Assembly: GCA_964542985.1 (NCBI GenBank)
Contig: CAZIWH010000012.1
Location: forward strand, 1 to 34,080
DNA: 34,080 nt
DNA from: QNYQ01 sp964542985
Lineage (GTDB): Archaea; Thermoproteota; Thermoprotei_A; Sulfolobales; Pyrodictiaceae
Direction of reading: 5' to 3'
Shown: piece after piece, positions 31,773 through 34,080 of the stretch
Layout of the letters: every line of letters begins with the position of its first letter
Position numbering within the stretch: the first letter of the stretch is position 1
Position numbers and translations under genes: made by a program
Notes under the pieces: generated by a model
Database searches by the model: none
Told to the model about the DNA's origin: nothing
The model's input: the letters and a program-made list of their open reading frames with translations, nothing else

Positions 31773-33386
31773 TTGGCCTTGGCTAGGCGGGAGAAGATTG
31801 GCCTGCTGGAAGCCTGGAGCATCGGCGTCGGCGGCATGATAGGCGGGGGCATCTTCGCCGTCCTGGGCCTCAGCCTCGTGCTGGCCAAAACCGCTGCGCC
31901 CATAGCGTTCCTGGTGGCTGGCCTTGTCGCTCTCGCCACGTCCTACAGCTATGCCAAGCTGAGCGTCCGCTACCCGAGCGAGGGCGGCACCATAGAGTAC
32001 CTCGTGAGGGCCTATGGCTCCGGGCTGCTGAGCGGCGGGCTCAACGTAATGCTGCTGGCAAGCTACATTGTCATGATAGCGCTCTACGCGTACGCGTTCG
32101 GGAGCTACGGCGCAAGCCTCGTCGGGGAGAGCGTGTTCCTAAAGCACCTCCTGGCCGCGCTCGTTATAGCGGCGTTCACGTTCGTCAACGCGCTGGGGGC
32201 GGTTATCACCGGCAGGGTTGAGGACGCTCTCGTACTCTTCAAGCTCGGCATACTGATTATAGTCGTGGGCGCGGGGCTCAGCTTCGTCGACTGGGCCAAG
32301 TTTAGCCCCGCCACCTGGCCGAGCCCGGTCAACATAATAGCGGGCGGCATGATAATATTCCTCGCCTATGAAGGCTTCGAGCTGATAGCCAATGCTGCCC
32401 AGGACGTGGAGGACCCGAAGATACTGCCGAAGGCCTTCTACGGGGCAGTGATAACCGTTGTAACCGTCTACGTTCTAGTAGCCATAGTTGCCGCCGGCAC
32501 CCTAACGCCCCAGCAGGTGCTCAAAGCCAGGGACTACGCGCTAGCCATGGCGGCTAAGCCCGCCCTCGGGGAGGCAGGCTTCCTCCTAGTGGTCGCGGCC
32601 GCGCTGGCCTCAACGAGCAGCGCGATAAACGCCACCCTCTACGGCACAGCGAGGATAAGCTACATGGTTGCAAGGTACGGCCAGCTCCCCCCGAGCGTCG
32701 GCAAGAACGTGTGGAAGAAGGCCCCTGAGGGCCTCCTAATCATAAGCCTGCTCAGCCTCCTCCTGGTAGAGACGGCCAGCCTCGAAGCCATCTCCACAGC
32801 GGGCAGCGGCGGCTTCCTCCTAGTCTTCACCGCAGTAAACCTCGCCGCAGTGAAGCTTCGCCGCGAAGCCAAGGTAAACCCGGTGATAGCGGGCGCCGGC
32901 GCCGCAGCCGCCCTGTTCGCGCTAGCCCTACTGATCTACAGGATGGCCACCATGAACCCGGGCCAGCTAGCAGTCTTCGCAGCGCTCCTCATGGGCAGCT
33001 TTCTGGCCGAGCTGCTCTACCGCACGGCCACCGGCAGGAAGCTCGCGGAGTACATAGACGAGAGGCTGAAGAGGCGCGAGGAGAACATAAGGCGCTGGGA
33101 GGCGTGGGTGCCGAAGGTCGCGGAGGCTCTGCGCCGCCGCTTCCGCGACGCCGAGGTATATCTGGTCGGCAGCGTGGCCCGCGGCGAGCTCCACGCAGCC
33201 CATGACGTGGATATCCTGGTGGTAACCAGGACGCCGCCGAAGAGCAGGAAGGAGGAGAAGAGGCTGCACGAGGAGATACGCCGCGAGCTAAGGCTCACCA
33301 AGCAGCACCCCGTAGACATACACTTCGCCAGGCCGGAGGAGAAGGAGCACTGGCTACGCCACAGCGGGAAGTACAAGAAGCTATGA
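31773..33386 (+). CDS. APC-type amino acid permease fused to an MNT-type nucleotidyltransferase domain
   Basis: A 537-residue membrane protein. Residues 1-415 are an amino-acid/polyamine/cation (APC) transporter with about 12 helices: IGVGGMIGGGIFAVLG is the glycine-rich TM1 unwound substrate site, YPSEGGTIEYLVRAYGSG follows TM2, and MIIFLAYEGFELIANAAQDV is TM6. After a charged cytoplasmic linker (425-450) comes a domain of about 85 residues with the nucleotidyltransferase fold. VYLVGSVARGE has the Gly-Ser at 466-467, HDVDILVV has Asp478 and Asp480, and HPVDIHFAR has the third Asp at 515, so the metal triad is complete. The TTG at 31773 has GGAGGG five bases upstream. MNT domains are usually small stand-alone proteins (often with HEPN toxins); fused here they could modify the transporter or sense nucleotides (inference). 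Nothing else adjacent suggests the substrate. Confidence 0.88.
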   Translation: MALARREKIGLLEAWSIGVGGMIGGGIFAVLGLSLVLAKTAAPIAFLVAGLVALATSYSYAKLSVRYPSEGGTIEYLVRAYGSGLLSGGLNVMLLASYIVMIALYAYAFGSYGASLVGESVFLKHLLAALVIAAFTFVNALGAVITGRVEDALVLFKLGILIIVVGAGLSFVDWAKFSPATWPSPVNIIAGGMIIFLAYEGFELIANAAQDVEDPKILPKAFYGAVITVVTVYVLVAIVAAGTLTPQQVLKARDYALAMAAKPALGEAGFLLVVAAALASTSSAINATLYGTARISYMVARYGQLPPSVGKNVWKKAPEGLLIISLLSLLLVETASLEAISTAGSGGFLLVFTAVNLAAVKLRREAKVNPVIAGAGAAAALFALALLIYRMATMNPGQLAVFAALLMGSFLAELLYRTATGRKLAEYIDERLKRREENIRRWEAWVPKVAEALRRRFRDAEVYLVGSVARGELHAAHDVDILVVTRTPPKSRKEEKRLHEEIRRELRLTKQHPVDIHFARPEEKEHWLRHSGKYKKL

Positions 33387-33560
33387 GCGGCCAAGGAGAG
33401 CCGCCCAGGCCTCCTGCACCCTTCTTCCCGTAAGCCCTGTTACGCTGCCTGGTCCGGGAGGCTGGGGCTGTGGGTGGACTTTGGCTTGTGCTTCTTGGCA
33501 TGGGGGAGTAAGGCTCAAGTACTATGGGCCCCCGCCCCTCTATGCGAAGAGCTGCACCTC

Positions 33561-33590
33561 GCCCATGAGGCTGGTGCCCATGAGGCTGGG
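33561..33590 (+). repeat. 15-bp tandem duplication over two start codons
   Basis: GCCCATGAGGCTGGT is followed directly by GCCCATGAGGCTGGG, 14 of 15 bases alike. Each copy contains an in-frame ATG, so the next gene has two equivalent starts (33565 and 33580) coding MRLVPMRLG. It looks like a recent slippage duplication. Confidence 0.7.
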
Positions 33591-34080
33591 GCTCCTAATA
33601 CTCTTGGCTGTTTTGCTCGTCCTCGCGGTCTCCGTCTACGCGCTCCGCAGCCCCGGGCCCAGTGTCGTGTTCCGCGCCCCCGGCCTCGGGCCCATCGACC
33701 ACGTCTGCGTCTCCCTCTACGGCTGGGCGCCGAACGGAAGCCTGGTCAAGCTGGGCAAGGCCTGTAGAACGGGAGGAGAAGTAAAGCTGCCCTTCAACGG
33801 GGTCGAGGCGTACCTGAAGGCATGGAGGAGGAGCCTAGAGGCAGAGCACGACAACCCAGACTGGATAGAGCCCGGGCTGATAGCCCTAATCGCGGACACG
33901 AGGCCCGGCATAGGCGTCTACGGCTACATAAAGGCCGTCGCCGTGAACATCACCAGGACACTGGCAGCCAAGAGGCTCACAATAAGCCTCACAGGAGACG
34001 AAACCAGGACAATGATGGCCAAGCCGCTAGTACCCTGGCGAGAGATAGCAAGCCACACAACCCAATGGCCCCCAAGGAGC
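33565..34080 (+). CDS. Membrane-anchored protein of unknown function, 3' end outside window
   Basis: An open frame of 172 codons running off the window end. A short basic N-terminus and one hydrophobic helix (LGLLILLAVLLVLAVSVYAL) form a signal anchor. The outside part has alternating beta-like strands (VCVSLYGWAPNGSLVKLG, GVYGYIKAVAVNITRTLA), two Cys (HVCVSL, GKACRTG) that could pair, and N-glycosylation sequons. I do not recognise the family; a secreted or surface protein is the safe reading. Two candidate ATGs (33565, 33580) lie in a tandem repeat and neither has a good ribosome site. The preceding gap 33387-33564 shows no gene. Confidence 0.7.
   Translation, partial: MRLVPMRLGLLILLAVLLVLAVSVYALRSPGPSVVFRAPGLGPIDHVCVSLYGWAPNGSLVKLGKACRTGGEVKLPFNGVEAYLKAWRRSLEAEHDNPDWIEPGLIALIADTRPGIGVYGYIKAVAVNITRTLAAKRLTISLTGDETRTMMAKPLVPWREIASHTTQWPPRS

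Overview
The window looks like chromosomal DNA from a hyperthermophilic crenarchaeon, most likely a GC-rich member of the Desulfurococcales (Pyrodictium/Hyperthermus-like; the family is inferred, not proven). Supporting signs are an ESCRT-III/CdvB-type division protein, archaeal V/A-type ATPase subunits, a TrmI-type tRNA m1A methyltransferase, an AbrB-PIN VapBC pair, an archaeal P-loop ATPase with a DUF234-like nuclease end, frequent GTG/TTG starts, heavy use of AGG/ATA codons, TATA boxes and GGTG/GAGG Shine-Dalgarno sites. A run of ten Ns (12570-12579) shows this is draft assembly.

Layout. 1-1.5 kb (minus): vapB-vapC and a CdvB paralogue. 1.5-3.8 kb: an M20 metallopeptidase and a convergent unknown protein. 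3.9-8.9 kb: a giant MMPL/RND-type membrane protein divergent from a PadR regulator. 9-11.2 kb: a GT2 glycosyltransferase (its upstream flank overlaps an antisense P-loop relic) and a GH16/lectin-fold protein. 11.3-13.6 kb: trmI, then a two-gene ATPase cluster (peripheral-stalk H/G-like subunit, broken by the N gap, and subunit C). 13.8-15.1 kb (minus): threonine synthase. 15.3-16.8 kb: a wrecked sugar-type ABC transporter, with a solute-binding-protein pseudogene fused by deletion to the start of an ABC ATPase. 16.9-22.6 kb: a complete peptide-type (Dpp/Opp) ABC transporter, with the binding protein divergent from the B-C-D-F genes. 22.6-24.4 kb: an archaeal P-loop ATPase preceded by a perfect 11-bp-arm palindrome, and a SatP/YaaH acetate transporter. 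24.7-26.9 kb: shikimate dehydrogenase divergent from an MFS transporter, sharing one TATA region. 27-31.5 kb: a 1064-residue secreted, sequon-rich helical repeat protein divergent from a membrane-spanning winged-helix regulator with an outside sensor domain. 31.8-33.4 kb: an APC amino-acid permease fused to a complete MNT-type nucleotidyltransferase domain. 33.6 kb to the end: the start of an unknown membrane-anchored protein.

The most notable items are the APC permease-nucleotidyltransferase fusion; the membrane winged-helix regulator paired with the giant secreted coiled protein and an operator-like repeat between them; the MMPL protein whose first outside loop is about 840 residues with internal repeats; the palindrome touching the start codon of the archaeal ATPase; and the decayed ABC operon. 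No rRNA, tRNA, CRISPR array or intact insertion sequence was recognised.
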